A DNA stretch of 64,000 nt from JACJXF01 sp038316435 (GTDB lineage: Bacteria > Bacteroidota > Bacteroidia > Bacteroidales > GCA-2748055). The position numbers were made by a program, and so were the translations under genes. The notes beneath the pieces were generated by a model. It was not told the origin of the DNA. It saw only the letters and a program-made list of their open reading frames with translations, and did not search any database. The stretch's first letter is position 1. Each line of letters starts with the position of its first letter. Positions 26,071 to 35,768 of this stretch are shown here, in pieces. The stretch is taken from positions 124,001 to 188,000 of the forward strand of contig JBBQAQ010000001.1 in assembly GCA_038316435.1 (NCBI GenBank), read 5' to 3'.

Positions 26071-27738
26071 TTATTTATAAGAATCCACATGTACACTTTT
26101 CACCGCTCTCCCTGAAGGATCTGGATTGTTTTTAAATGATGCGTCCCACGCAAGAGCTTCAGGCGTACTGCAGGCTACAGAGGGTACTGACGGAACACAT
26201 GAAGCAGCTGAATCGGAAGGGAAGTGTTCAGTGAAAATCGTGCGATAATGGTACTCTTCTTTTGACATTGGAGGATTAATTGGAAATCTGTATTTTGCGT
26301 TTGCCAGTTGTTCATCCGATATTTTTTCTGATGCTACTACCTTAAGTGTATCGATCCAAGAATATCCAACTCCATCTGAGAATTGTTCTTTCTGTCTCCA
26401 GGCAATACTTGCAGGAAGATAATCTTCAAATGCTTTACGCAGAATCCATTTTTCCATTTTTCCATCTATTGCCATTTTATCTTTTGGGTTTAGGCGCATT
26501 GCTACATCCATAAATTCTTTATCTAGGAAAGGTACACGACCTTCGACACCCCATGCAGCCATTGACTTATTTGCTCTCAGGCAGTCGTATAAGTGAAGTT
26601 TTCCAATTTTCCGTACAGTTTCCTCATGGAAAGATTTTGCATCTGGTGCTTTATGGAAATAAAGGTATCCACCAAATATTTCATCTGCCCCCTCCCCTGA
26701 GAGAACCATTTTTACTCCCATAGACTTAATTACTCTAGCCATTAGGTACATTGGTGTTGAAGCCCTGATAGTAGTAACATCATAAGTTTCAAGATGATAA
26801 ATCACATCTCGAATAGCATCTAGACCTTCCTGAACTGTAAAATTTATCTCATGATGAATAGTTCCAATGTGATCTGCAACTATACGAGCTGCTGAAAGGT
26901 CAGGTGATCCGATAAGGCCAACAGCAAATGAATGTAATTGCGGCCACCACGCATCTTTTTTATCTTGAGTTTCAATTCTATGAGCAGCATATTTCTTCGC
27001 TATGGCAGAAATCACAGATGAATCAAGTCCACCAGAAAGCAGCACTCCATAAGGAACATCAGACATTAATTGGCGGTGAACCGATGCTTCGAGAGCATTT
27101 TTTAAATCATTCAGATCCGTTGTATTACCCACAACGGCATCAAATTGCATCCAATCCCGAACATACCATTTCTTCATGATACCTTCTTTACTAAAAAGGT
27201 AATGACCAGGAAGAAACTCCTGAATTTTATTACAAACACCCTCAAGTGACTTGAGCTCAGATGCCACAAAGAAATTTCCATACTCATCCCAACCCATATA
27301 AAGTGGTATTACACCTATTGGATCCCGTGCAATGAGGTATTGATCGTTTTCCTTATCATATAATGCAAATGCAAAAATACCATTCAGGTCTTCCAAAAAA
27401 TCGATTCCCTTCTGCCTATACAAGGCAAGTATTACTTCACAATCAGAGTGAGTAAGAAATTCATAAGTACCATTAAGACTTTTACGGATTTCCTGATGGT
27501 TATATATTTCCCCATTAACTGAAAGAATCAGATTTCCATCTTTACTAAAAAGTGGCTGGCCACCAGATTCCGGATCAACTATTGATAGTCTTTCATGAGC
27601 AAGAATAGCATTTTCACCGCACCATATTCCTGACCAGTCGGGTCCACGATGACGTATTTTTTTGGACATTTGAAGAACCTTTGGACGCAAATCCGCAGAT
27701 TTCTGTTTTAGGTCAAAAACTCCAACAACTCCGCACAT
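26071..27738 (-). CDS. asnB: Asparagine synthase B (glutamine-hydrolysing)
   Basis: Makes asparagine from aspartate, glutamine and ATP. The 555-aa protein has class-II amidotransferase Cys2 directly after Met (MCGVVGVF), the glutaminase domain to about 190, and the synthetase domain with PP-loop SGGLDSS near 234-240 and SGEGADE near 340. It is full length and resembles enterobacterial AsnB, with a short C-terminal extension common in Bacteroidota. It stands alone, with 262 bp of AT-rich DNA upstream. Identity is secure. Confidence 0.96.
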   Translation of the reverse strand: MCGVVGVFDLKQKSADLRPKVLQMSKKIRHRGPDWSGIWCGENAILAHERLSIVDPESGGQPLFSKDGNLILSVNGEIYNHQEIRKSLNGTYEFLTHSDCEVILALYRQKGIDFLEDLNGIFAFALYDKENDQYLIARDPIGVIPLYMGWDEYGNFFVASELKSLEGVCNKIQEFLPGHYLFSKEGIMKKWYVRDWMQFDAVVGNTTDLNDLKNALEASVHRQLMSDVPYGVLLSGGLDSSVISAIAKKYAAHRIETQDKKDAWWPQLHSFAVGLIGSPDLSAARIVADHIGTIHHEINFTVQEGLDAIRDVIYHLETYDVTTIRASTPMYLMARVIKSMGVKMVLSGEGADEIFGGYLYFHKAPDAKSFHEETVRKIGKLHLYDCLRANKSMAAWGVEGRVPFLDKEFMDVAMRLNPKDKMAIDGKMEKWILRKAFEDYLPASIAWRQKEQFSDGVGYSWIDTLKVVASEKISDEQLANAKYRFPINPPMSKEEYHYRTIFTEHFPSDSAASCVPSVPSVACSTPEALAWDASFKNNPDPSGRAVKSVHVDSYK

Positions 27739-27999
27739 AATAGTATTTTTTTAGAAATAATAATTATAACAAAATCACTCAGGATTCGATTGTGCGAAAA
27801 TAGAAATAAATTCTTTAATATTAATCAATTTAATGTAATTTATGTGAATATTATTATAATATGTAAGTTATTCTATCACATACGTTACATTTTATTAGTT
27901 CAAAAGGCATATTATTGTAATTGTGTAAAATTTGGAATAAGACGAATTTTAGAATATTGAGGGAGATTTTAGTTTTGGAGAACAATGAAGTGCAGTTCG

Positions 28000-29895
28000 T
28001 TATTTGATTAATTCATCAAACTCTAGCCATTTCGTGCCTTTTTCATCAAGTAGTTCAATAATAACAGCAATTCTGGATGATATTTCCTGTAATTTGGTAT
28101 AGTTATTTTCACCTGAATTTAAAATACTTTCAAGATCAGATTTTTCTTTTTCGAGGGAAGAAATTTCCATTTCAAGTTTTTCGAGTTCCGATTTTTCTTT
28201 AAAGGTGAGTTTTTTTCTTTCAGGAGTTTTATCCTTGCTAATTTCAGTTTTCAGAATTTTCGCTTTTGAAGTGCTGAGTTTATCTTTTTCGTTTTTCAGT
28301 TCATTTGCCTCGCGATACTCTGAATAAGTTCCAGTGAAGTCTGAAATTATTCCATTACCCTCAAAGACAAAAATATGGTCCACCAGTTTATCAAGGAAAT
28401 AGCGATCATGAGTTGCAAGAATAAGACAACCATTGAAGTTTAACAGAAATTCCTCGATTTTATTTAATGTGATAATATCAAGATCATTTGTTGGTTCATC
28501 AAGTATGAGGAAGTTTGGATTTTTAATAAGAATTGTTAATAAGTAAAGGCGACGACGTTCTCCCCCGCTAAGTTTTGAAACGAAGGAATACTGCATTTCA
28601 GTAGTGAACAAAAAATGTTGCAGGAATTGCGAAGCTGTGAGGCTTTTTCCGTCGTTTAACATGATAACTTCAGCAATATCTTTCACTACATCAATTACAC
28701 GTTTATCATTATCTAACTGAATACCGTCCTGTTTATAAAAACCAAATACAATGGTTTCACCGCTTTCAATAATTCCGGAATCTGCATTTTCATTTCCAGT
28801 AATGAGATTTAAAAAGCTTGATTTTCCAACTCCATTATCACCGATTATTCCAATTTTTTCTCCCTTTAAAAAAGAATAGTTGAATTTTTCAAGGATTTTA
28901 ATATTCTTATAGGATTTACTAAGGTTTTTAAGTTCAAGGATTTTCCCACCCATGCGGTTCATTTTAATATCGAGCTTCAATTCGGAAACCTTTTTACCGC
29001 TGGTTGCTTTATCTTTTGTTTCATAAAAGGCATCGATTCTGGATTTCGATTTAGTTGTTCGAGCCTTAGGCATCCGTCTAATCCATTCAAGTTCCGATTT
29101 CATTAATTTTCCGGCCTTTTCAATTTCGGTATTTTCAACAATTTCTCTAAGAGTCTTTTTTTCGAGGAAATAGCTAAAATTGCCCATGTGAAGGAATAAT
29201 TTTCCTTCACTTATTTCCAGAATTTTATTACATACGCGATCCAGAAAATACCTATCGTGCGTCACCATGAGAAAGCTAATTGTTGTTTGTTGAAGGTACT
29301 TTTCTAACCATTCAATCATATTAATATCCAAATGGTTTGTAGGCTCGTCAAGTAACAGAAGATCAGGACTGTCAAGTAATAATAATGACAGAGCCAGTCG
29401 CTTTTTTTGTCCGCCTGAAAGAGTGTTAACTTTTTGCTCGAGATTTTTAATGTTGAATTTATCAAGAATCTGAACCATACGTCTGTCGTAATCCCATGCA
29501 TTCAGATGGTCCATTTTTGATGTGGCAATAGTAAGCAGGTGTTGGGCTTCCTTGCTATGATGCAATGATTGTTGGTCTAATATAGAATTGTATTCCCGAA
29601 TAACCTCTAAAACCTCAGAACCAGCAGTTTTAATATAATCAGAAACAGTTATATCGCTGTTCATAACTGGTTCCTGTTCAAGGAATCCAATTCTAATACC
29701 ATTACGAACGGCTACTTTACCTTCGTCATCAGAAACATCAATTCCCGCCAGAATTCGCAGGATGCTTGTTTTACCTGCGCCATTCGCAGCAACCATTGCC
29801 ATTTTGTCGCCCTTTTCAAGGCCAAGGTTTATGTTTTTAAAAAGGATGCGTTCTCCAAAAGATTTGGTAAGATTTTCAGCAGAAAGGAAGTTCAT
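28000..29895 (-). CDS. ABC-F family ATPase, Uup-like
   Basis: Soluble twin-ABC protein of 631 aa that acts on ribosomes rather than as a transporter. ABC-1 has Walker A AANGAGKTS near 35, signature LSGGQKKRLALSL and Walker B LLLLDEPTNHLD. An interdomain linker (about 230-310) is charged. ABC-2 has GDNGVGKSS, LSGGERRRL and LILDEPTNDLD. A C-terminal coiled coil (about 560-630, with LEMEISSLEKEKSDLES) is the mark of the Uup group. There are no membrane segments. It is the last gene of a four-gene minus-strand run, 35 bp after the lytic-transglycosylase-like gene. Confidence 0.92.
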   Translation of the reverse strand: MNFLSAENLTKSFGERILFKNINLGLEKGDKMAMVAANGAGKTSILRILAGIDVSDDEGKVAVRNGIRIGFLEQEPVMNSDITVSDYIKTAGSEVLEVIREYNSILDQQSLHHSKEAQHLLTIATSKMDHLNAWDYDRRMVQILDKFNIKNLEQKVNTLSGGQKKRLALSLLLLDSPDLLLLDEPTNHLDINMIEWLEKYLQQTTISFLMVTHDRYFLDRVCNKILEISEGKLFLHMGNFSYFLEKKTLREIVENTEIEKAGKLMKSELEWIRRMPKARTTKSKSRIDAFYETKDKATSGKKVSELKLDIKMNRMGGKILELKNLSKSYKNIKILEKFNYSFLKGEKIGIIGDNGVGKSSFLNLITGNENADSGIIESGETIVFGFYKQDGIQLDNDKRVIDVVKDIAEVIMLNDGKSLTASQFLQHFLFTTEMQYSFVSKLSGGERRRLYLLTILIKNPNFLILDEPTNDLDIITLNKIEEFLLNFNGCLILATHDRYFLDKLVDHIFVFEGNGIISDFTGTYSEYREANELKNEKDKLSTSKAKILKTEISKDKTPERKKLTFKEKSELEKLEMEISSLEKEKSDLESILNSGENNYTKLQEISSRIAVIIELLDEKGTKWLEFDELIK

Positions 29896-29930
29896 TAAGA
29901 CAGGCCTATAAGTTTAAAAGAAATGCAAAG

Positions 29931-30635
29931 TTACTTAATTTTGCTTACAATCAGAGGCAGGTCGTTTCGATAGAAATAGAGTGAAATATCGTTATAAACA
30001 TACCTTGTAGTATTATTTCGGCCATTAAATGGAAAAAAAGCTTTTGATGAATAATCAAGAATTTCCTTTTGCCCTGATAGAAAGCCGTGATTAAAAGCAG
30101 TACTTATGAATTTAATCTGATAGGTTTTGTCGTATTTGAAAACTAGCGGGTAAATTATTTTCAAAATATCAAACATACAATTGGCGTATACTATCTGATA
30201 TTTCAATTGTTTCAGGCGATTAATTCTAACTTTTCGGATTTCAGAAATATTAATTTTATCCGAAATAAGAAGGCTGTCATATTTCGCAAGTTTTTCGGGC
30301 TCTTTTTTTATCGTTTCTTCCAAGTCTTCTACAAATGAAGGTTTCATTTGAAAAAACCCAATTGAAAAGTCAGTTGAACCCGAATATACATATGCAAGTT
30401 CAAGGGATTTTGTTTCAAGGTAATCAGAAACCATTGAATATCTTATGGCTTCTGGGAAAAGGACAGGCATTATGACTTCAGGATCGGTTTGAAAGGAAGT
30501 TGAATATCTGATAAACAAATCAGCATTTTGAGCCATGAAGTCTCTTGCTTCAATATAGTTCTTGGAAAAGACAGTCTCATAATCAACTGACTGTACAAAT
30601 GAAAGAGAAAGAATAATACTAAAAATCCTTAACAT
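29931..30635 (-). CDS. Exported protein with lytic-transglycosylase-like motifs
   Basis: A 234-aa protein with an N-terminal signal-like segment (MLRIFSIILSLSFVQS). In the middle, FPEAIRYS followed about 20 residues later by YSGSTDFSIGFFQMKPSF resembles the Glu-helix and the GxxQ(M/L)xP motif of lysozyme-fold SLT transglycosylases (catalytic Glu in PEAIRYS, GFFQMKP for GLMQLMP). Cleavage of peptidoglycan glycan strands is therefore plausible, but the match is motif-level only. It is 59 bp after msrA and 35 bp before the ABC-F gene. Confidence 0.6.
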   Translation of the reverse strand: MLRIFSIILSLSFVQSVDYETVFSKNYIEARDFMAQNADLFIRYSTSFQTDPEVIMPVLFPEAIRYSMVSDYLETKSLELAYVYSGSTDFSIGFFQMKPSFVEDLEETIKKEPEKLAKYDSLLISDKINISEIRKVRINRLKQLKYQIVYANCMFDILKIIYPLVFKYDKTYQIKFISTAFNHGFLSGQKEILDYSSKAFFPFNGRNNTTRYVYNDISLYFYRNDLPLIVSKIK

Positions 30636-30694
30636 CTTTTTTCAGCAAGTTAATTATTATCTAGGAAATAGGAATTGTATTACAGTGAAACCAA

Positions 30695-31309
30695 CTATTT
30701 AAGTTTTTCGCTATACTTTTTCTTGAATTTGTCCACTTTGGGTTTGATAACGTATGAACAATAGGCTGCATCAGGGTTTTTCGCAAAATAGTTCTGATGG
30801 TATTCTTCAGCTTTATAAAAAGCTGTAAAAGGGGTAATCTGAGTGACAATTGGATTTGAAAAAGTTGAGTTGTCAGCAAGTTTATTAATTATGAATTCAG
30901 CTGTTTGCTTTTGAGATTGATTATGGTAAAAAATTACAGATCTATATTGGGTTCCTACATCTGCTCCTTGCTTATTCATTGTGGTTGGATCGTGCACATG
31001 AAAGAAAATATCAAGTATTTCGCTGTAAGTTATTATTGAAGAATTATATCGTATTTGCACAACTTCAGCATGTCCGGTTGAGCCATTACATACTTCCCGG
31101 TAAGAAGGGTTTTTAACAAAACCTCCGGAATAGCCAGATTCCACAGAAATTACTCCCTTGAGTTCCTTGAAAACAGATTCCGAACACCAGAAACAACCAC
31201 TTCCAATTGTGGCAACTTCAAAAATTTCTATTTGGGGCAATGTTTTTATGTTATTTGTTAAAACGTTAATTTCGACTGATAGCAGGCTTAATATAAAAAT
31301 TAATATCAT
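30695..31309 (-). CDS. msrA: Peptide-methionine (S)-S-oxide reductase MsrA, predicted exported
   Basis: Reduces methionine-S-sulfoxide in proteins. The 204-aa protein has the active-site motif GSGCFWCSE with catalytic C39, GYSGG (with YxEVCxGxTGHAE-like YREVCNGSTGHAE), and the HDPTTMNKQGADVGTQYRS stretch. An N-terminal hydrophobic segment (residues 1-18) precedes the catalytic fold by about 15 residues, so it is probably exported. Its start codon overlaps the stop of the upstream cupredoxin gene by 4 bp, implying translational coupling. Together with the lipoprotein MsrB at 2.1 kb it suggests envelope repair of oxidised proteins. Confidence 0.93.
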   Translation of the reverse strand: MILIFILSLLSVEINVLTNNIKTLPQIEIFEVATIGSGCFWCSESVFKELKGVISVESGYSGGFVKNPSYREVCNGSTGHAEVVQIRYNSSIITYSEILDIFFHVHDPTTMNKQGADVGTQYRSVIFYHNQSQKQTAEFIINKLADNSTFSNPIVTQITPFTAFYKAEEYHQNYFAKNPDAAYCSYVIKPKVDKFKKKYSEKLK

Positions 31310-31914
31310 AATTTAATGAACTTCTTGGTGTAAAATTTATTAGGATACATTAAGGTTATAAAATATATTCCCTTTTTGAGAGAACTTGTATTAATAATCT
31401 TTTTATCCTCAGAAATACTAATATTCTCTGAGTTGAAAATAGTTTTGCCTGAAATATCGTATAAAGAGACTGAATTTGGTTCAACATTTTCCATGTTTTT
31501 TATATTCACCTGATTGATTGCAGGGTTAGGAAAAAGTTCAAAACCTGAAGTTGATACTTCCTGCTTAATTCCAGTTGCAACTGACACGATAATTTTACCT
31601 TTCATTCCAGAAGCAATATGGTTAGTGCAAACATAATAATAGGTACCAGCAACACTTGTCTGGTAAGTACCTGAACCAGAAGGGAAAGCGAAACCTCCAG
31701 CCAGTGCTGTTTTTCCATTTGCATTGTAAGTAGCCTCACTTACCTGAAGAACGGGATGAAAAGAGCCAACATTAAACGTAACCTGGTCGCCAACAACTGC
31801 ATTGACAATTGCCGGTGTAAATATTGATCCTGAATTAGTTACTAAAAATGTTTTCTGGGCAAAGGCCGACATTCCCATAATATTAATCGCTAGTAAAATA
31901 AAAAGTCTTCTCAT
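31306..31914 (-). CDS. Cupredoxin-domain protein with type IX secretion sorting domain
   Basis: A 202-aa secreted protein. Residues 1-19 are a signal peptide (ending SAFAQ). A plastocyanin-like domain (about 22-105) has candidate copper ligands in GSFHPVLQV, YYYVCTNHIASGM (His, Cys, His and Met in the usual order). The last 80 residues form a type IX secretion C-terminal domain: GFELFPNPAINQVNI, LYDISGKTIF, LKKGIYFI and terminal KKFIKL. It should cross the outer membrane and lose or anchor this tail. It overlaps msrA by 4 bp, so a copper/redox protein and a methionine-repair enzyme are cotranscribed. Function beyond copper binding is not known. Confidence 0.87.
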   Translation of the reverse strand: MRRLFILLAINIMGMSAFAQKTFLVTNSGSIFTPAIVNAVVGDQVTFNVGSFHPVLQVSEATYNANGKTALAGGFAFPSGSGTYQTSVAGTYYYVCTNHIASGMKGKIIVSVATGIKQEVSTSGFELFPNPAINQVNIKNMENVEPNSVSLYDISGKTIFNSENISISEDKKIINTSSLKKGIYFITLMYPNKFYTKKFIKL

Positions 31915-32121
31915 ATTTTTTATATTTAACTAAATGAAGATATAAATATCTGAATATTTTATAATAACAAGAATATAATGAAAATGTTTAAAATTTCTGT
32001 TTGTAGAAATAGATTTATTCAGTGCCTTTTTCTGTAAAAACCAAGAAAATGAGATTTGAGTTATAATTCTCACTTGATGTTATTATCTTAGAGCTCCAAA
32101 AATCAACAAAAAAAACTAACT

Positions 32122-33570
32122 ATGGCAAAAGAAAAAGTACTACAAAACAAGACATTAGTCTTTATAATAGCCACCATTGCAGCTACCGGTGGTTTGCTAT
32201 TTGGCTTCGATACGGGAGTAATTTCCGGTGCAATTCCATTTTTTCAGAAAGCATTTAATATTTCTGATGGTTGGGTAGAAATCATTACTACTGCTGGATT
32301 AGCTGGTGCTGTAATTGGAGCAATGTTCAGTGGTCGAATCGCTGATATAATTGGCCGTAAAAAAGTTATTCTAGCATCTGCTGTGATTTTCGCCATCGGG
32401 GCGTTATGGTCTGGTGCCTCACAAACTGCAATGGGTCTAGTGTTTGCCCGCTTTTTTTTAGGTATAGCAATTGGAGTTTCTTCATTTGCGGTACCACTTT
32501 ATATTGCTGAGATTTCCCCAACAAAAAGCCGTGGTACTTTAGTTTCCATGTTTCAGTTGTTAATTACAATAGGAATTATGGTTTCGTATTTAAGTGATTC
32601 TATGTTTGCTGTACCTGATGGCGATCCCGCTTTCACAACATGCTGGAGACCAATGTTTTATGTTGGCGTTATTCCTGCATTAATTATGTTTATTGGAATG
32701 ATTTTCCTCCCTGAAACTCCAAGATGGCTGATAAGTAAAGGGTATGAGGAAAAATGTCGTCAGGTATTACAAAAAGTTGAAGAACCTGCGCTGGTTGAGG
32801 AGGTTATTTCTACAATGAAAGCAGACCTTGAAGCTGATAAGAATAACAAAGTGTCTTGGACTCTTATTTTTAAGAAATGGCTAAGAGTGCCGCTATTTAT
32901 AGCTGTTGGAATAATGTTTGTTCAGCAGTTCACTGGGATTAATACAATAATATATTACAGTCCAAAGATTTTTCTGATGTCAGGGTTTGCAGATGCACAA
33001 GCGGCAGTATGGGCATCAGTAAGTGTTGGAGTAGTTAATGTTGCATTTACCATTCTTTCATTATTTATGATTGACAGATTAGGTCGCAGAAAACTATATT
33101 TTATTGGATTGTCAGGGATGGTAGTTGCATTAATTGCGATGGGAACTTGTTTTGCTCTTCAATCAACTTTAGGTGATTCCATTAAATGGTTAACTATTTC
33201 TTTAGTTTGGGTATATATTGCCTTCTTTGCTATAAGTTTAGGGCCTTTAGGATGGTTGATTATTTCGGAAGTATTTCCTTTAAGAGTCAGAGGAATTGGC
33301 TCTAGCATAGGAGCTCTTTCCAACTGGTTATTCAATGGTGTTGTAGCGTTTACATTTTTTAAGATTGTAAAGGGACTTACTATGTCTGGAACATCAATAA
33401 CGTTAAAGGGAGAAGACCTTGGGAATCCTGCCGGGGCATTTTACCTTTATGCACTAGTAGGAATACTTGGAATTATTTGGGGATATTTCTTTATCCCTGA
33501 AACTAAAAATGTTACACTTGAGAAAATCGAAGAACATTGGAGACAAGGGAAAAAGCCAAATCAACTCTAA
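32122..33570 (+). CDS. Sugar porter MFS symporter, XylE-like
   Basis: A 482-aa inner-membrane H+/sugar symporter of the MFS sugar-porter family, with 12 membrane helices. Signatures are GFDTGVISGAIPF in helix 1, GRIADIIGRKKVI in loop 2-3, PLYIAEISPTKSRG, PETPRWL at the end of helix 6, QQFTGINTIIYYSP in helix 7, DRLGRRKL and the C-terminal PETKNVTLEKIEEHW. QQFTGIN is typical of hexose/pentose binding as in XylE, GalP and GlcP; the exact sugar cannot be assigned. It stands alone with its own terminator. zwf-pgl nearby on the other strand may use its product. Confidence 0.93.
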   Translation: MAKEKVLQNKTLVFIIATIAATGGLLFGFDTGVISGAIPFFQKAFNISDGWVEIITTAGLAGAVIGAMFSGRIADIIGRKKVILASAVIFAIGALWSGASQTAMGLVFARFFLGIAIGVSSFAVPLYIAEISPTKSRGTLVSMFQLLITIGIMVSYLSDSMFAVPDGDPAFTTCWRPMFYVGVIPALIMFIGMIFLPETPRWLISKGYEEKCRQVLQKVEEPALVEEVISTMKADLEADKNNKVSWTLIFKKWLRVPLFIAVGIMFVQQFTGINTIIYYSPKIFLMSGFADAQAAVWASVSVGVVNVAFTILSLFMIDRLGRRKLYFIGLSGMVVALIAMGTCFALQSTLGDSIKWLTISLVWVYIAFFAISLGPLGWLIISEVFPLRVRGIGSSIGALSNWLFNGVVAFTFFKIVKGLTMSGTSITLKGEDLGNPAGAFYLYALVGILGIIWGYFFIPETKNVTLEKIEEHWRQGKKPNQL

Positions 33571-33628
33571 TCACAAGGCATTAAGTGGTTTGAAATCCAT
33601 TTATAAAAATATAAATCAAAAAAGAATT

Positions 33629-33661
33629 AAGGCTGCGAAATTTCGCAGTCTTATTTTTTTA
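33629..33661 (+). terminator. Intrinsic terminator of the sugar porter gene
   Basis: AAGGCTGCGAAA/TTTCGCAGTCTT, one G.T pair, followed by ATTTTTTTT. Confidence 0.85.
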
Positions 33662-33784
33662 AAAATGACCCCGCCTCTTCTGAAAAGAATAGCAAACAAG
33701 TAATAAATTTAAAAATGTTCATGTTTGGCCTGAATTTTGGATAGTACCCTTTATACAATATTTAATTAACTAAAACCTGAAGTC

Positions 33785-34888
33785 ATGAAAAGGTATATAT
33801 TAATAAGCGCAATGTTAGTAGCTGCGATAGGAGTAAATGCTCAGAGAACGAATACAGGCACCAGACCCGCAACTACAACAACAAGAAGTGTTGAAGAGGA
33901 AAAGAAGTCAACTCCTGACAATACGGAAACACGAACACGTGAAGCACAACCAGTAAGACAAAACACTAATAACGAAAGCAGACAAGAATCTCCAGCAAGA
34001 ACAGCTCCCACTGAAAGGAAAACTGAACCTGCTTATAATGAGTCGAGAAATAGGGAAACACCTGCTGTAAGACCAACAAGTAATACCAGAGTTATCGAGG
34101 CGCCTTCTAATGAGAGCCGACCAATCGAAAGGAATGTGGAAAACAGGAAGGTTACAACAGTTCCGGAAAATAATCAGGAAAAACCACGGACAACTGTCAG
34201 AGAAACTGAGAGGAAAGCAACCGGTACAACTGTACCAAGGGAATCAGCTAAACCTCAAAGTGGCGACAGACCAGTAGTTAATCGAGAAGTAAATGTTGAC
34301 AGGAATAGAGAAGTAAATGTTGACAGGAATAGAGAATATGTCCCTAGAACAGAGCATGTATATGTTGAAAAGAGGCAAGCCTACAGGACTCCTGAACGCC
34401 CAAGAACAGTGAGGACAGTAAATCAACATACTAATTATGTTTATCATCCTGTAGAATATAGAAAAAGTTACTATCCATATGCAGAGCCTAGAAGAGTTGA
34501 GATCATATGGGATTATGACATGTATAATGAATACAGGTACCTTTACCCACATTATGATTACTGGTATTATTCCTATGGTTACCGTATTCAGACTGTATCT
34601 GCTTATGACGCAGGTATGATGATAGGTGAAGTTGCAAGGATATATGGAAAAGTTGCTGACGTTTGGTATGAAAGAAATACAGATGAGTATACCCTTTATT
34701 TTGGTGATCCGTATCCTTATCAAGATTTCAGCATTATCCTTTCAGGGAAATTCGCCAGAAGATACAGTTACCGTCCGGAACGATATTTTATAAATAGGAC
34801 TGTTGTTGCAACTGGCTTAGTTAGCCTTTGGGATGAAAGACCAGAATTGTTAATCAAAAAAAGAAGTCAGCTGGAAGTTTACTTATAA
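33785..34888 (+). CDS. Exported Arg/Thr/Pro-rich protein with Tyr-rich C-terminal domain
   Basis: A 367-aa protein without a recognised family. Residues 1-20 are a signal peptide ending VNAQ. Residues 21-200 are a hydrophilic, disordered stretch rich in Arg, Thr, Glu, Pro and Asn, with an exact tandem copy of NREVNVDR encoded by two identical 24-bp units. From about 215 to the end the protein is rich in Tyr and aromatic residues (YRKSYYPYAEPRR, YRYLYPHYDYWYYSYGYR) and may form a small beta domain; the last part (YFGDPYPYQDFSIILSG, ARRYSYRPERYFINRTVVATGLVS) looks folded. A periplasmic or surface role is likely. It has its own terminator. Confidence 0.75.
   Translation: MKRYILISAMLVAAIGVNAQRTNTGTRPATTTTRSVEEEKKSTPDNTETRTREAQPVRQNTNNESRQESPARTAPTERKTEPAYNESRNRETPAVRPTSNTRVIEAPSNESRPIERNVENRKVTTVPENNQEKPRTTVRETERKATGTTVPRESAKPQSGDRPVVNREVNVDRNREVNVDRNREYVPRTEHVYVEKRQAYRTPERPRTVRTVNQHTNYVYHPVEYRKSYYPYAEPRRVEIIWDYDMYNEYRYLYPHYDYWYYSYGYRIQTVSAYDAGMMIGEVARIYGKVADVWYERNTDEYTLYFGDPYPYQDFSIILSGKFARRYSYRPERYFINRTVVATGLVSLWDERPELLIKKRSQLEVYL
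34284..34331 (+). repeat. Two exact 24-bp tandem repeats inside the Arg-rich exported protein gene
   Basis: The unit starts GAGAAGTAAATGTTGACAGG; copies are 34284-34307 and 34308-34331, followed by the start of a third (GAGAATATG). In frame it duplicates NREVNVDR, a sign of recent slippage in the disordered region. Confidence 0.9.
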
Positions 34889-34947
34889 TGAATGTAAAAA
34901 ATCTAGAAATGCAGTAAAGTATTTTTAGTTGGAATTAAAGATTTTTC

Positions 34948-34985
34948 AAAAGCGCAAGGTAAAATACTGTTGCGCTTTTTTATTT
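34948..34985 (+). terminator. Intrinsic terminator downstream of the Arg-rich exported protein gene
   Basis: AAAAGCGCAA/TTGCGCTTTT, 10-bp perfect stem with a 12-nt loop and T-rich tail, between this gene and the convergent pgl. Confidence 0.85.
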
Positions 34986-34991
34986 TGGGGA

Positions 34992-35768
34992 CTAGAAAAA
35001 TATGAACCTTTTTCTGAGTTTTCGACTGGCTTCGGAATCCAGATACCAAAATAGTTCACCATTTTTAGGTTTAACGTAAGCTGCAGGATAATTAACAACT
35101 TCCTTTTTGTTTTTCGCAATAGCATGAATAACATCACTTTTGGATTTCCCAGTAACCATAAAGAGTATTTTTTTTGAGTTATTTATAAGTCTTAGGGAAA
35201 GTGTAATTCTATTTTGCTTTGTTTGAGGGTGGATTGCTACATAGCAAGAGTTATCAGAATTCAGCATTTCCATAGCGTTGGGAAAAATTGATGCAGTATG
35301 TCCATCCTCTCCTATTCCAAGAAGCATCAGATCAAATCGAGGAAAGCCATTTTCAATTGGTATATGGTTTCTCAAAGTGTCGGAATACCTTTTACTTTCT
35401 AAAAGGGGGTCATCTTCACCCCTGATCCTGTGAATATTTTCTTCGGGGATATCAATGTATCTGATAATGGACTTCCAAATATTTCCATAATTACTATCCT
35501 TGCTGTCAGGTGCGACACATCTCTCATCACTCCAATAAATATGAAGAAAGTGCAGGTTAATCCATGTACGTTGTTTTCGAGCAAGAAATTCAAAGATTAG
35601 AAGTGGCGTATTGCCTCCAGAAAGAGCAATATTACAAGCTCTATTCTCAGATTGAGCACAAGATAATTCCTGTTCAAAAAGAAGAAAGAAAGCTTCAGCC
35701 ATTTCTTCAATTTTACTGAAAACTTTCAGACCATGGAGTTTTTCAGAGTTCACAATAGATTCCATCAT
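34992..35768 (-). CDS. pgl: 6-phosphogluconolactonase
   Basis: Hydrolyses 6-phosphogluconolactone in the oxidative pentose-phosphate pathway. The 258-aa protein has the NagB/DevB fold motifs ALSGGNTPLLIFE near 48-60, YWSDERCVA near 84-92 and LMLLGIGEDGHTASIFP near 148-164, and ends with basic residues. The start lies inside the end of zwf (26-bp overlap in another frame), so translation is probably coupled; Met2 is an equally good start. No gnd gene follows; the next gene is on the other strand. Confidence 0.95.
   Translation of the reverse strand: MMESIVNSEKLHGLKVFSKIEEMAEAFFLLFEQELSCAQSENRACNIALSGGNTPLLIFEFLARKQRTWINLHFLHIYWSDERCVAPDSKDSNYGNIWKSIIRYIDIPEENIHRIRGEDDPLLESKRYSDTLRNHIPIENGFPRFDLMLLGIGEDGHTASIFPNAMEMLNSDNSCYVAIHPQTKQNRITLSLRLINNSKKILFMVTGKSKSDVIHAIAKNKKEVVNYPAAYVKPKNGELFWYLDSEASRKLRKRFIFF

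Noticed and set aside
34244..34723. 159-codon minus-strand ORF
   Set aside because: Shadow of the low-complexity exported protein gene on the plus strand, which has a signal peptide and terminator.
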